Of a stretch of DNA of 64,000 bases, positions 1 to 12,579 are shown in pieces (the stretch's first letter is position 1; every line of letters begins with the position of its first letter). Origin of the DNA: Wyeomyia smithii. Lineage: Eukaryota > Arthropoda > Insecta > Diptera > Culicidae. The stretch lies in NCBI RefSeq assembly GCF_029784165.1, contig NC_073695.1, positions 94,243,777 through 94,307,776 of the forward strand, given 5' to 3'. The translations under genes were made by a program, and so were the position numbers. The notes beneath the pieces are model-generated. The model worked only from the letters and a program-made list of their open reading frames with translations. It did no database searches and was not told the DNA's origin.

Positions 1-1640
1 TCCCATTCTAGATTATTTTGAATTCTGTATCCCAAACTAGTGACAGAGCTAACAACGAACCATTAAATTTCAAACACGGTTTCTCTAAACTAAGTCTGTT
101 ATTACCTATAAGAAATGCATATGATTCGTTAACATTTAGGGACAATTTGTTATTCAAACACCATTTTGATATATGCGCCAAATTCTCGTTCACTTGTGAA
201 GCAATTAAGTTTACGTTTATACTATCGTCGATACAGTATAACTGTACATAATCCGCGTATAGGTGAATCTTGCAATGCTCAAGAATGTTTGGAAGATCAT
301 TGATATATAAAGAGAATAAAACTGACCCTTGAGGTACTCCAGATCTAATTGGAGCATAATTGGAAAATTTGCCATTCTTACAAACTGTTTGATATCGGTC
401 ATTTAAATAGAAACTAATCAATTCAACAGCATTACACGAAAATTTGAAATAGTTTACCAACTTTCTGCATAAAATACTGTGTGATATGGTGTCAAATGCT
501 TCAGAAAAATCCAGCAACACCAAAACCACAAGCGTACCTTTATCCAATATAAACCCAAATATTTTTAGCATTGCTGTTTTTGTACTATGTTTTGATCGAT
601 ATTTTGATTGATAGTCGTTCAATAGTTTATTCTCGTATGTATGCGAGCAAATTAGTTTTGCTCGAATGCTTTAGAAAGTACTCTCAGAATACTAATGGGA
701 CGAAGATATTCAATGGAATTAGCAGTGCTTTTTTTTTAATTGGTATGATCTTAGAATATTTCCACAAATACGGAAATTTACGCGTAGCGATGATTGTATT
801 AAAGAGTAAAGTAACTTGGGTTACAACCATTGGCAATATTATTTTCAAAAACCGAGGGCAGATTTCATCGATACCTGTAGCATTGGATTAAATATCATAT
901 AGAGCATTAACAACTTCAGCTTCACAAACCTCATTGAAGTCGAAAGAATTTTCGGATGACTTAGCTAAAAACGGATCATGCTGGTCATCGTCTAGATAGT
1001 TGCTGGCAAAATATTCATTGATCTCATTGGCACTGAAACTGTTTACTGTTGTGGCGGTTGATTCACCTATTCCCATGTTCCTTAATCGTTTCCACAAAAG
1101 CTTGGCAGATAACACAGGGTTGAGTTGATTATGGTAAAATTGTTGTTTGGTTTTATGTATCAGATAAGTTACTTTATTCCGAAGCCTTTTGTATAACCTG
1201 AAATGATTAGGGTCATGTGAAGCTTTCCATTGCTCACAGGCCAAGTCTCGATCAACAATTGCTCTGCCAATATCTCTACTAAACAAAGGATTCTCGTCCG
1301 ATCTCGAAGTTCTGAAAGATTTCATTGGTACATAATGATAATGCAAATTTTTGATAGTGGAATTAAAAAATTCGGTCAGAACATCAGGATCTGTTGATGA
1401 GAAAAAATACTGCCAATCGCATGCAGTGAGCACAGCACTAAGGCCTCCAACATCGATGCGGTTGTAATCTCGATAATTGACGACACTACTTACGCTAGCT
1501 AAATTGTAATCCAGTGACGAAAAAATCAGATCATTATTAGATGAAGTAGGAATTTCAATTTGGTTGAACCGTAGAACGTGGGGAATACTATTTGTTAAAA
1601 TAAGACCAAGTTGAGACGCACCATAGAGTAAACAGGTACA
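1..1640 (-). pseudogene. CR1/L2-like non-LTR retrotransposon ORF2 relic
   Basis: Minus-strand remains of an ORF2 polyprotein, read from about 1640 down to the window edge. The pieces, in order, are an eroded endonuclease C-terminus (about 1640-1440), the endonuclease-RT linker (1433-888, an open 181-codon stretch), RT fingers with two stops (890-622), and the RT palm (622-8). The palm keeps the motif A region (VLLDFSEAFD) and VPQGSVL. It has lost the GPL that should follow VPQGSVL, and YADD has become YADY (codon 248-250), so a catalytic aspartate is gone. Known for the family: CR1/L2-type elements encode APE endonuclease plus RT and no RNase H. Clade placement within CR1/L2 is my judgement from motif wording. 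The 3' end lies outside the window. Confidence 0.8.
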
Positions 1641-1682
1641 ATACGTCCCCCATAAGGAACATCGTCAATATTGTAGCTATCT

Positions 1683-1766
1683 CTAGTAACAATATGAGTT
1701 TTATCAAAGTTTTATAGCGCTCAAAACAGCGCTATAAAACTTTGATAAAACTCATATTGTTACTAG
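1683..1766. repeat. Perfect 39-bp inverted repeat with 6-nt loop
   Basis: The arm 1683-1721 is the exact reverse complement of 1728-1766, around the loop CAAAAC (1722-1727). Pairing stops on both outer sides. The arms contain GCGCT next to the loop and are otherwise AT-rich. It lies just beyond the 5' remnant of the CR1/L2-like relic. No transposon ends or target duplication are visible. Confidence 0.9.
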
Positions 1767-2600
1767 GGATGTTTATCACAAACAACAAATCTTTCATGCA
1801 GTTGGATACACTATTTAGTTGGTAATGTACTGCTATTATTTTGTTTCGTAATTACTGTTACACAAAAACGCCATAATTTTTTTAAAAAAATATGACTGAA
1901 TTGCAAGCTTTCCAATCTACCGGGGCAAAACGCAGATGCAGTATAATATGCCCCATGCAGTAGCTTCATATGCCAGCTCATCATGCGAAGTGAAACAGCG
2001 CTTGAAGTCTCAGAAGCAAACGCTAAAGCAATGAACAAATCAGCCGGGCTAGCGGTGGGGCATATTGCACGGGAGCTGTAGTGTAGCAGAAAGCATTGAA
2101 TACTTAAGCAAATTATACAATTTTATACATATTTACCCTAATAATTCACTTGTCAATTAGTTCGAAACTAAGTTCCCGTTGTTTTTTTTTTATTAAAAAC
2201 GCAACTATATTTTGAAAAAATAGTTACCTGCAAATCACTATAAGTATTGTCCATCATTACCTACAATGAGCGTTGCAAAGAAAGCGAAAAACAAAACCTT
2301 TCTCCTTCTTGCTGCTTGAGAACGAGACATAGATATGCTACGCTCAAGTCTTTTGCACACACGCTTTCGAGATACTCTTTATTCTTCACTCACTCGGCGA
2401 AGCAGCACCTAACGTGCACCGGCACGCACAAACTCTTTTGTCTTGCTACTCAGCAACTATAAAAGAGTACGCGAGTTTCTGCTTGCGAGTAGGAGTACTC
2501 GACTAAAATTACTCGACTAGGAGTGCTTGAAAAAATGTGCTCGAAGACGAAAATGCTTTCTTTATCTACCCGGCATTTCCGATAAAGCTCGAAAACCGTT
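1767..2600. other. Unassigned spacer before the assembly gap
   Basis: AT-rich to mixed sequence with no supportable gene. The motif AATATGCCCCA near 1945 recurs inverted near 2060 (GGGGCATATT). A TATAAAAG lies at 2458-2465 but has no arthropod initiator at the right distance. The stretch runs into the N block, so an element or exon may continue in the missing bases. Confidence 0.5.
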
Positions 2601-3100
2601 NNNNNNNNNNNNNNNNNNNNNNNNNNNNNNNNNNNNNNNNNNNNNNNNNNNNNNNNNNNNNNNNNNNNNNNNNNNNNNNNNNNNNNNNNNNNNNNNNNNN
2701 NNNNNNNNNNNNNNNNNNNNNNNNNNNNNNNNNNNNNNNNNNNNNNNNNNNNNNNNNNNNNNNNNNNNNNNNNNNNNNNNNNNNNNNNNNNNNNNNNNNN
2801 NNNNNNNNNNNNNNNNNNNNNNNNNNNNNNNNNNNNNNNNNNNNNNNNNNNNNNNNNNNNNNNNNNNNNNNNNNNNNNNNNNNNNNNNNNNNNNNNNNNN
2901 NNNNNNNNNNNNNNNNNNNNNNNNNNNNNNNNNNNNNNNNNNNNNNNNNNNNNNNNNNNNNNNNNNNNNNNNNNNNNNNNNNNNNNNNNNNNNNNNNNNN
3001 NNNNNNNNNNNNNNNNNNNNNNNNNNNNNNNNNNNNNNNNNNNNNNNNNNNNNNNNNNNNNNNNNNNNNNNNNNNNNNNNNNNNNNNNNNNNNNNNNNNN
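2601..3100. other. Assembly gap of exactly 500 N
   Basis: The block is 500 bases of N, a round number typical of a placeholder scaffold gap, so the true length is unknown. The sequence on either side (to 2600 and from 3101) does not show a shared repeat that I can recognise. Confidence 1.
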
Positions 3101-5328
3101 GTGTTGATAATATTTTACATTTACAGTGAAACTGTGAGGCCTGAAGCATGCTGGACGCCGGCGCGGGCGGTCCGGTAGGATTCTTGCCGTAGGTTGGTGA
3201 ACAGATCTACTTACGGCTGTTTATTGAGCTGCGGCGGGAGTCTCGCCCGATCGCTCGCTTTGGCGTTCGAAGTGTTTCAGGCCTGACTACCTATGTTAAC
3301 GCACACAACTTTTCTTCCATTCGATTTGAACAGCATAGCGAGAGAGAATTTGTTTTTTTCTGCCTTTTGTGCTGCGTGGTGATTAGTGCATTCGTGTACA
3401 TTTGTGTTGGCTGCGTGTGAGGCGTGAAGAGAGATGATGGTTGCTTGGATTGAAGTTTGCTTGTGTGTGTGTGTGTGTGTCGAAACATGATGAAGTCGAT
3501 GCGAAGTGTTGCCGTGTTTTCAACAATTTGCTCGGCATGCGTGCGCAGTAGGATTGCTCATTATTTTCATTTTTCATGAACCTGAAACTAAAATTCAATT
3601 TATGATTTCGTAGCTTTTGAACGAATAGTGTACTCTTCGATGATTATGTTCAATTCGTGTGAGTCGGGCCAACATGAGTCCACACTGACCACACCAACTA
3701 ATCGTTATTAGTTTAACATTTTGTCAAAAAGCTTTGCTTAGTTCGGTCAAAAAATATTTGTACATATACACTTTTTTGAATAGTTAAGTTGGAAACATAC
3801 AACACGCCGTCCATGATAACCGCATTTCAATTGTGATCAGTTTGGTATCTTGCAAATAAACTTAGAACTCTACTTTGTTTCGTATCCATATTTGCCTTTT
3901 TATAAACTTGTAGTAACTAGTAGTAACTAGCATTGATCTAACATTTGCTTCCTTTATTTGACCGCCAGGTGTCAGTATTGATTAGCATGCAGGCGCGAAT
4001 AATTTATTATCTGATGTACAATTGCGACTGATTCTGATCAGTAGCTCAAGCTCAGTAGATCAAGCTCAAATTCAAGCTATCTGATCCATTCCAAGTCTTT
4101 ACGGGTATTTTATTCGATGGTACGCTCCAATTTTATGATTTAACTAGCTTTTGGACGAATGTTGCAAAACCTGAACAACATTTTTTAAATTTATTTTGAA
4201 AATCTCGTTGGTCGGTATAACATCATACCATGCGACTGAATGTTGATAGCGATTGTTTTGGCATTTTGTAAATGAACTTCTAACTCTGTTTTGTTTGATA
4301 TGCATATTGGCATTTTTCTAAGTTTTCTTGCTTTGAAAGCATGCAACTCTGCCAGTTTTTATACTCAGTAGGTATTATAGTTTATATAAAATTTTCCGCG
4401 AAGTCTACGTTTTTAGGCAAATATTCTTAGCCGGTAACCCTGGTCGGTTTTCTTCCCCGAAAAGCATTATTACTCAAGACAAGAATGGTGCAAGAGTAAC
4501 CTAGTTTTACATTAGGATTTGCGCGCGGTATTTTGACCGCGCTCAGTGTGACTATCCTCATACATCGGTTTCGAAGTCCAATAACCACGCATCATTGATC
4601 TTACATCGTACAACGCTCGGGTGTGCCTCGTATTGACTCTTTGGTCAGAGACTTTTCCCCCTTACTCGCTTTATCGGTTATTTGAGCGCTTATCCATCAT
4701 GTCACGAAACAACGCGGTATGATATTTTTCACTGGTACCAGTAGTTTGCTTAGTTTGCGTTTGGCGTGCGGTTGTTGCGTTTTACGAAATCCATTCGTCT
4801 CAAGGTAAATTTAAAAAGCTCACAGGATGAAACGCGAAGTTTAGTGTGATACAAACTGTTAATGATTGGTAGGTTGCCGAAGATAACTAGAAACTTCAAT
4901 TCTCCTGTATGCCGATACAGCGATCGTGGCGTGGTTCTATTTATATCGTCTCCTGGTGGCCGGTTGCCCAGAGACCGAGAAGTAACCATATCGTGCGCGA
5001 ATTTGTGTAGGAAAGATCGCACCATCAACCTCGATGGATCCAGATCAATTCCTTTCCACTAACACTAATTCCTTCCTTTGATACTTGTGGATGATGCAGA
5101 GGATTCCTCGGTCTCTAGTAGCAACAAGTATTAAACTAACATTCCCGATATCCCTTCCTCGATTGATCTGCATTGGGCGTGGCCAGCTACGTTATTGATC
5201 AGTGAAAAGGAAGATCACCAGGAATTGTACACTGAAAATGGCTTGCTACTCCTAAGCACCATTTTGACGGTTCTTTGTGCAATTTCAGCTGATTCTGGTC
5301 AATCGCGGGCAACACACGGGCGATCAAA
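3101..5328. other. Spacer with a short (TG)n tract; no gene seen
   Basis: There is no coding region with domain-like content. A (TG)n microsatellite is at 3462-3480. The stretch around 5050-5300 has the base composition and texture of a dispersed mosquito repeat, but I cannot place it in a family. Confidence 0.4.
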
Positions 5329-5359
5329 TATGCTATGCTATGCTATGCTATGCTATGCT
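5329..5359. repeat. (TATGC)n pentanucleotide microsatellite
   Basis: Six perfect tandem copies of TATGC plus one base. Confidence 0.9.
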
Positions 5360-5499
5360 GCAATTGGACAAATACTAAAATATCTCTGCAAAGACTCTAT
5401 CCGCTCCATGACATACCTACTTAAAAATTTCTAAATGAGGCTTCCCCGAAACAATGCTTTCTCATTCGATGTGCTGGATTGCTCTCAATATTCATTTGC

Positions 5500-5703
5500 A
5501 AAGCAAAGCCTAGGTGCTACATTCCAATTCGGAACTTGACCTTCTGTTTATTTATACACAGACTTCGCAGCCGACTATTTAGTGTACAGGACAATTGCGG
5601 GGCTAGCGCTACGATCCTACTGACACTAACAGTCTCTCCCGAGCCGAGACTCGAACCTACGACGACTGGCTTGCTTGGCCAGTATGGTACCTCGAGACCA
5701 CCA
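5500..5703 (-). mobile_element. tRNA-related SINE, copy 1
   Basis: On the minus strand the element begins with a tRNA-like head holding an RNA polymerase III B-box-like motif (GGTTCGAGTCTCG, close to GGTTCGANTCC). The tRNA-unrelated body runs to the end near 5500. A second copy in the same orientation lies at 15336-15529 and matches along the whole length, which is the main evidence for a mobile unit. SINEs of this kind are transcribed by polymerase III and copied by the machinery of a partner LINE. I do not assign it to a named family. Confidence 0.75.
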
Positions 5704-8700
5704 TCAGATTTTTTTCTAAGATTCTTTGTTACGTATAAAAATCCCATGCGGAGGATTTTTAAATTTTTCTTCAGATATTTGTTTTATCGTTATTCGAGTT
5801 AGTTTTTTCCCCATTTTACGAAAATTATCTACAAAGGTCTGCTATTTTGTGAAAAAATGTCAACAAATATTAATCAAATAAGTCAAGCAAAAACGTGCCT
5901 GGAATAAACAAACAACTCATAAGCTGTTAAACTGGTGATTTTTATAAGCTTTTCTAGGGCTACTTGTGAAACAGAATATACCTTCAAAAAACTACTGATC
6001 TATTAGGTTCTGTTTGCTAGGTTCTTTTAAACACGAAAATAAAAAGCACTCTTTTTTTTAAGAGGGGGATTTGTTAGTAGCTTAAGTATTTATGATAAAT
6101 ATTAGTAAATAATGAGTATGTGTGTCCAATCACAAATGGTGACTTCTCAACACTGTTAGAAATTTGTAATTTTCATTGTTAGGATTTGTTTGCTTTCGCA
6201 ATTAGGACTTATCATTCGTAGGGATTCAAACCTACTTGTCAGGAAAAAAAAAGTCCTCGCTGTCCTCTCAATATCATTGTATTTTGTGTGCTAAATTGAA
6301 ATGCTGTCACAAAATACAGGATCGAGTTCCCAATATGATTTCAGCTTTTGTGTTTTGAGGGAGTATAATATAAATTACTTCTCCAGTACGCGCGGTATTG
6401 AATAAAGTTGGTTACGAAGGCCGTTCATATCCGTATGGGTCATCAGAAAGACACCAACTGGAAATTTATAGCATACAGATATGTACACTTTGTCGTATTG
6501 CATGCATTTCATGTGCTCATTTTTTTATTTAATAGGGGTTCACTATTCACTAAAAAGAATTTAGTGCGGATCCAATTACTTTACGAACTAATATAATATT
6601 CTGTATAATGACTACATTTTTAGTTTAGTAAAGCGGGCAATGAATGTAGTTTTATGAGATGCAGAAAATGAACGAGAACAGAAGGTGTTAATCCCGTCCG
6701 GAAAAGATTTTTTTGAGTCTAAGTTCTGTTTTCTTTCATTTTACACATCTCGTAAAACTACAGCGCTCTATGTTATGCCTTCAATAAACTTCTGCACAGA
6801 TTTACTAGTCACCATTTTGTGAGTTATTTTTTCTTTAATTATATTTTATTGCTGAAACACAAACGTGGTGGAGGGGCGTTAGCCCTTGTCAGAATTGGAA
6901 AACCAATCTCCTAGAATTTATATTCTTCAATTAGATAAGAAAAGAATCAAATTATTAGTCCATTTCGTACGATTTCACTTTTCATTGATAAACATGTTAA
7001 CAATAATTTAACAGAACTCCTTTGCGTTTTCATTACGCTAAAGTCTTTTACTACTCAACCATATAGCTGCAGTTTTCAGTATGCTGCATTTGACTAGTGC
7101 ACTTTCTTATTCAAATGGCCGATCTCAACGACTTCCAATCTGATCATGAGCAACTTGTTCAGCAGGATGTGCAGTAAAGTCAAGTGAAACATTCTACAAT
7201 GAGGAAACGACCAAACGAACGGGTTGCAAGTCATTCAATTACAGCAAAACCTGTGAAGCGTTGCTTCAGTTCGTAGCATCTCACCCAAGATGATTCATCA
7301 GTAAGGAGTCCCTGTGCAGGCTCTCGAGAAACTGAAATCTCACTTGCATTTGGTGGTTAGGCATACGTTTATTGTTTGTTAGGATTACATGGTGGCTGAC
7401 CTTTCTTATGGAATTCAACAAATTCCAGAGCGGAAATGTACCACTGACAGCACCGAAACGCTTTGGTTAAAAACGTTGAAGAACGCGAAGCACTCAAGCG
7501 GCGTGCTCAAGCGTCTACAATGTTGCATAATAAAACGGTTTCAGTCTGTTTGCGTCAACTCCTACTGTTCGCTGCTACTCTCGCCTAGACTTCAATGAGA
7601 TCGCGCGTGCATAAGTAGGTATGACGATGGTACCCGGACAGTTGCATAGGGCGAGACGATAGACAGCAGGAAAACCAGCACAGCAGTAACAGAAAGGCCC
7701 TTGCACCTGGCCGAGAGCGGGTCTGGGAAAATCTGACTGCAACGGTTGCTGCAAAAGTGCATTTCACGCAGCGCCTACGCTAGCAGCAGGTGGGTGGATT
7801 GACTGTTTGGGTGGCACCTACCGACGGCTTGAATCATTGCAGGCTCTTTCTTCGTATGAATATGGGTGTTCCCTTAGACTCCAGCTGCCTGTTAGTTGAT
7901 TTGTTTCTCCGCCAGCTTGACTGCCGGAGCCGGGGTGCCACTAGGCGGCGGATTTTGGCCGTTCTGCTACTTTTTTAGTCGCTGCCTTATTGTGCGGCCT
8001 AAAAAGCACAACACTGTAACCGCTTTGCTCCGGTTGTATATAATATTATCACACGTTTCTAATTCGCTGATGCAATTGTGCACCGGTTGCACCGCGTGCA
8101 AGGCTGAAATGGCCACAAGTGCACCCTGCACCCCCAACGGGTGAAATGTAGCGTGTGAGATAGATAACAATCGGTTTCGGCGAGTGGGTCGCTGGGTCTA
8201 TTTGGGCGTTTTTTTTCTCCACAGGCTTTCCCGGTTCGCACGATGCTGGTTGGCTCAGGGAAGAACACGCTTTTTGCCGTTCTATCAACATCAGATTTTA
8301 CGCTGAACGGTATGATGGGCTGGGCTGGGCTAATGTTGCTTTCAATGACGGAGGCTTAAGCGAAGTGAGTTAATTATTCCTTCAGTCTTTTTCTTCTTTT
8401 TGACTTGTAAGTTGGGCACTTTTAGCTTAAATGAAGTACTCTAGGAAGTTAATTATTGGGTGGAGCACCGAACAGAAGCTCTTTTCATTTCGGTTTGTTT
8501 TTAGTCTCATTGAATGCTGGTGTGATTTTTTTTAATTTATTACACTTTGTTTTTCAACTATTTCAAGGGCTTCAATTGTTAACATTGTATTCATTACAAA
8601 TTATAAAGTTGACTTGAATTTCTGAGTTTTATCTAATCCTGATAAAGTGGTGTCGTAATAGTATTAATTACTCGGTGTATAATTTTGGCGCAATAGCTTA

Positions 8701-9745
8701 GTAGTTTTGCATTAGTAGATTATCAATATAGGGAAAAATGTTCCTACTTTCTCTCTTTGAAAAGTGAAAAGGAAAGCAGCTGACGTCAGGGAAAACATAA
8801 ACATAATTGACATGGTTTATTGTTATTTGCAACATCTCCAACACCAAGTCTGCATATTTTCGTTCCAATTGTACCCCTTGAATGATGATTGCACACAGGG
8901 TCTTGCGGACCCTGACGCAACTCTCGTAAAAGTTGAATAATGAAATCGCTAAACGGGTAATGATTGTCATGTAACGGTTATGCGTCAGATTGTAAATGCT
9001 TATACAGGAACAAAAATTATGGCAAATTAAAGCAAATTATACCGTAAATAAAACAACGCCATCTGCTGACTTACTGATTCGGCTGATACCTATATCACAA
9101 TCAGCTTGTTTTCGCTCGTTCAGTGAGAGTGAGCGTAAATTTTATTGAATGTAACGAATGAACCCAAGTACCGCTAGGTTAAAAGCAGTTTTCGGTCACA
9201 TGTTAACAATTCGGTTTCCGGTCGGTCGGTGAGCTGCTCAACAGTGTAACAAATTGGCAACGAGCAAATCTGATTTGTTTTCGATTTGCTTTTTGCACCG
9301 CAGATCGTGAGAGTAACAGCTCTCGCTTGGATTAGTAGCGAAATCTGCCTAGATGAGCAGAGGACTGAAGAATAATCGACGATTGGTCAGCTTAATATCA
9401 CGAAGTAAAATGGAATGTTTGCGCGACACAATTTGTTACAATTATGCTTGTGCTGACTGGTACTAAAATGACCAATGAGTTTTGTTAGTATTTAATTCCA
9501 TGTTTCGAAGTGATATTTTTATTAATGACAGGCGCTTTTGTAGTTCAGGTAGTCAAAGGTAGTTATGTAATTTCGTCAATTATTTTATGAGTTATCTGGA
9601 GTGCATGAAATAAATGTTCAAAACTAGGAGATTTATTTCTAATTTTGATAAAGAAATAATTTATAAATGCAAATAACCATAACGCTAATGAAGTGAATAA
9701 AAAAGCTCTAATAGTGTCTGTAATTAATTTATAAATCATGTTTAA
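5704..9745. other. Spacer with no supportable gene
   Basis: Mostly AT-rich. A more GC-balanced part at about 7560-8350 holds several short open frames on both strands with no recognisable domain and no convincing splice pattern. It could be regulatory or old repeat. I see no RNA gene. Confidence 0.4.
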
Positions 9746-9753
9746 AGAATAAG

Positions 9754-10632
9754 CAGTGGTGGGCACCGCTAACCGAAAATTTAGTGACGCTAATCGCTAA
9801 ACCGCTAACCGGAAAATTTAGCTCGATAACCGCTAAACGCTGAACGCTAAACTCACATTAGCGCAACTTTCGCTAGTCGCTAATTAATATGTAAATAGTC
9901 ATATCGCTATATTTATTGCTCGTGTTTTGTAAGATTTGGGCCACTTTGATCTTTTGTGGTAAAACAAACGAAAACAAATACTTTTGAGAGCAATTTACAA
10001 TAAGAGGTTCACAAAACGGTGTTCATACTTGCTTTGTAATAACAAGGAGTAGCAAAAGTCATTCAGCTTGCATAAAAAATATATACTTTTAGGAATATTT
10101 TCATAGAAGTCAATTATTATCTGAATCAAAAAAGTAGAACCAAAGTTGTCTTAATTTCAAGCGCATTGCAATTTGCAGAAGTTCTTGGTGTGTCGAAAAT
10201 TCAATCTAGACTTTGAGCTTTTTCTTCAAAATGCTCCTGTGGCTTGAACGATAACTGGAACTCCACTCTAGGGTTGAAGGTCGACTTGCACTTGTATCGT
10301 AAAGAGAAAAACTCTAGACAATTAAGACAATTGAAGAACGTTGTTTGAATGAAACATACGTTTCAAAAGTAACTTTCGTTATTATAAAGTATGTTCATCT
10401 TTCGAAGAAATTTACGTACGCCATCAGCAATTCACAGTTTTCTAAATAGTTCTAACGTCGCTTCTCTACAACATTTAGCGAATTGGCGATTAGCGTTTCG
10501 AAGGCCAAAATTTAAGCGGCGCTAACAGTTTCGCTAACCAGCTCAAAAATTAGCGAAATCGCTAAACCGCTAACTGAATATTAGCGTCGCTAATTAGCGA
10601 TTAGCGATTTAGCGAAATGGTGCCCACCACTG
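9754..10632. mobile_element. Non-autonomous hAT-superfamily element (879 bp)
   Basis: The ends are perfect 14-bp terminal inverted repeats, CAGTGGTGGGCACC at 9754 and its complement ending at 10632. They are flanked by a perfect 8-bp duplication AGAATAAG (9746-9753 and 10633-10640). An 8-bp duplication with CA..TG ends is the hAT signature. Both subterminal zones are packed with copies of GCTAA/TTAGC, as expected for transposase-binding repeats. No transposase frame is present, so it would need a transposase supplied in trans. The intact duplication suggests a fairly recent insertion. Confidence 0.92.
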
Positions 10633-10640
10633 AGAATAAG

Positions 10641-12449
10641 TAATGCTAATTAAGAGAGTAGCAAATTCATCGGGCATTGAAGCAATTATATTAATTGCTT
10701 AGAAGAAAACTGATAAGATTACATTCAACCTCATGAAAAGTATCAAAAAGTAGTGTTAATCAGTACGCTAAAAAGATTCCGGCAAGGAAGACCTCTACGC
10801 GGAGATGTCTCGGAGCGGAGGCCAAAATGGGCCGGAAACCCCAGAATTACAAGCAGAAAACTTCCATTAACACAGAGATTTGAATTTCAAACACCAGTCC
10901 AACGACGATCGTGTGTGTGACAACTCAACTTTTTATGCCATTAAATTTTTTTTTAGCGAATTAAAATGAAAATATTTAATTAATAATTCCGTGCTCTTCT
11001 GGATGACAAAAAAACCGAGATAGAGAAGCTTCAAAAATCCTTCAAAAACTTTCAATAGGAGGATCCTTCTGTTTCTATTTGCTTATTTGGATATTCTTTG
11101 ATATTCAAATTTGTATGCTATTAATTTCAATAAGTGTACCGAAAAAGGATATAATTATGAATGTAAATTTATCTGCAGAATTTAAATTATAAAGCGAAGC
11201 GAACCAATTAATGGAAATGGTTTTCCAATTTAATTGATTTCGGAAAAAAAACTAATAATATTTTCAAAATCCTGAATTTCAAATCTGTGGTTTTGTTTTC
11301 AAAATATTTTAGTCTCACCAAATTGAAATCACCTAAATTTTCTTCCAATTGATTCAACGAATTATTTTTGTATCATGTATCATACATCATACATGGGTTT
11401 CTCACGTTGTAATCATAATTTCGTATGACAATAGTTTGGTTATTTTATCAATACAATTTAGGTACAACCCATTTTATTACTTTGCATTAACTTCTTTACG
11501 TAATAGTCGATATATGAAGCTCAGAGCAAATATAATATCATTATTTACTACTATGCTACCTTATGCTTTTTTTTCAAACTGGGGGGAATGTTTTGTGATG
11601 AATCAATTATTTACTAATATTCAGAATTTACTTTGTGTAATCTGCCACAAATAGTGACAAATCAACACTATTACATATATTTTAAATTTTATTTCATTAA
11701 TAATTTGTAATAAATAAATTTTGAGTGAATATTAGTGAATAATTCTTTCATCACAAAACATCCCCCGCTATTTCTTTTTTTTAACGCATAAGGTAACATA
11801 GTAGTAAATAAAGTTATGCTTTTAGCTTTCGTTTTCTATTGAGTTTAGGAGAATGAAATTAACATCTCACTATAAAACCGGTTGCTACAATTTTTACTAC
11901 AGCTGATTGTTTTACAAGTTTTATAACCATTTAGAAACCCAAATTGAATGGAAGATGCAAGCTCATTCTTATTGAGATTATGATGAATTATAGAGCATCA
12001 CAATAAGTTTTGATTATTTCCATTATCTTGAAATAAATAATTTTAAAATTAACTATCCGAATTGAACTATTTGTAAGATTCTGGAAGCTTTTAAATAGCT
12101 TTAAACAGTCCGTTCTATTTGATTTGTTTTTTTTCACAAACATATGCCATTATAAATAATTTCAGTGCTCAACGAATGCATAGCAAAATAAAAAATACTA
12201 AAAATAAGTTGACGCATATTATAACTGAGTAGATAGAATTTTACATCCTTTGAGCAAGATGATACGAGTGCTATTCCACTTTTTCACTCAATAGAAGTAT
12301 CCTCCTAACCAGTTGTACATCAGGTTCGTCGTCGAAAACTCGCTCGACCCATTTCCCCCCCATAACCTTGTAATTTGTCAATCGCATTACACAAACCACT
12401 CAGAATAACGCCATTTCCTCTTAACCAGTGTGCATTCCCTGCAGCTTAC
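10641..12449. other. AT-rich spacer, probable first intron of the minus-strand secreted-protein gene
   Basis: It lies directly downstream, on the minus strand, of the splice donor at 12448-12449, so it should be intronic for that gene. It contains the foldback repeat at 11544-11808. I found no second exon with a good acceptor. Confidence 0.4.
11544..11808. repeat. Foldback repeat with ~85-bp imperfect arms
   Basis: The left arm is 11544-11625 and the right arm about 11722-11808. They are imperfect reverse complements around an AT-rich centre. The right arm contains a 20-base block (11747-11766, TTCATCACAAAACATCCCCC) that recurs exactly at 29371-29390. This shows that the arm belongs to a dispersed family. 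No target duplication could be defined. Confidence 0.7.
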
Positions 12450-12579
12450 CTGAGACTCTTCTGGAGTTTGGCTGCTGCTGCGCCACTCGAACGGCATTCG
12501 TCCCAGTTCCAACGATGACTAATAGTATTGCACTGAGTGCTATCATATTTGCACTTCTTCGCCAGTCCATGGCTAACAT
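12450..12579 (-). CDS. First coding exon of a secreted or membrane protein (signal peptide)
   Basis: The frame starts at ATG 12579-12577 and runs 43 codons plus one base to a consensus donor (CAG|GTAAGC; the GT is 12449-12448). The translation has a short basic n-region (DWRRSAN), a hydrophobic core (MIALSAILLVIVGTG) and a small-residue site (TNA) followed by VRVAQQQPNSRRVS. This is a textbook cleavable signal peptide with predicted cleavage after TNA. A second in-frame ATG three codons on has a good Kozak context (GCCATGG), so either could be the start. The exon ends in phase 1. No downstream exon was identified, so the mature protein and its function are unknown. A type II membrane anchor is the alternative, but the clean cleavage site argues for secretion. 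Confidence 0.72.

Noticed and set aside
2458..2465. TATAAAAG as a promoter
   Set aside because: No initiator at 28-34 bases and no gene downstream before the gap.
2527..3178. Long open frames across 2527-3178 on both strands
   Set aside because: They consist almost entirely of the 500-N gap and carry no real sequence.
6215..6240. tRNA-like B box (minus strand GGTTTGAATCC)
   Set aside because: No A box or cloverleaf can be drawn around it.
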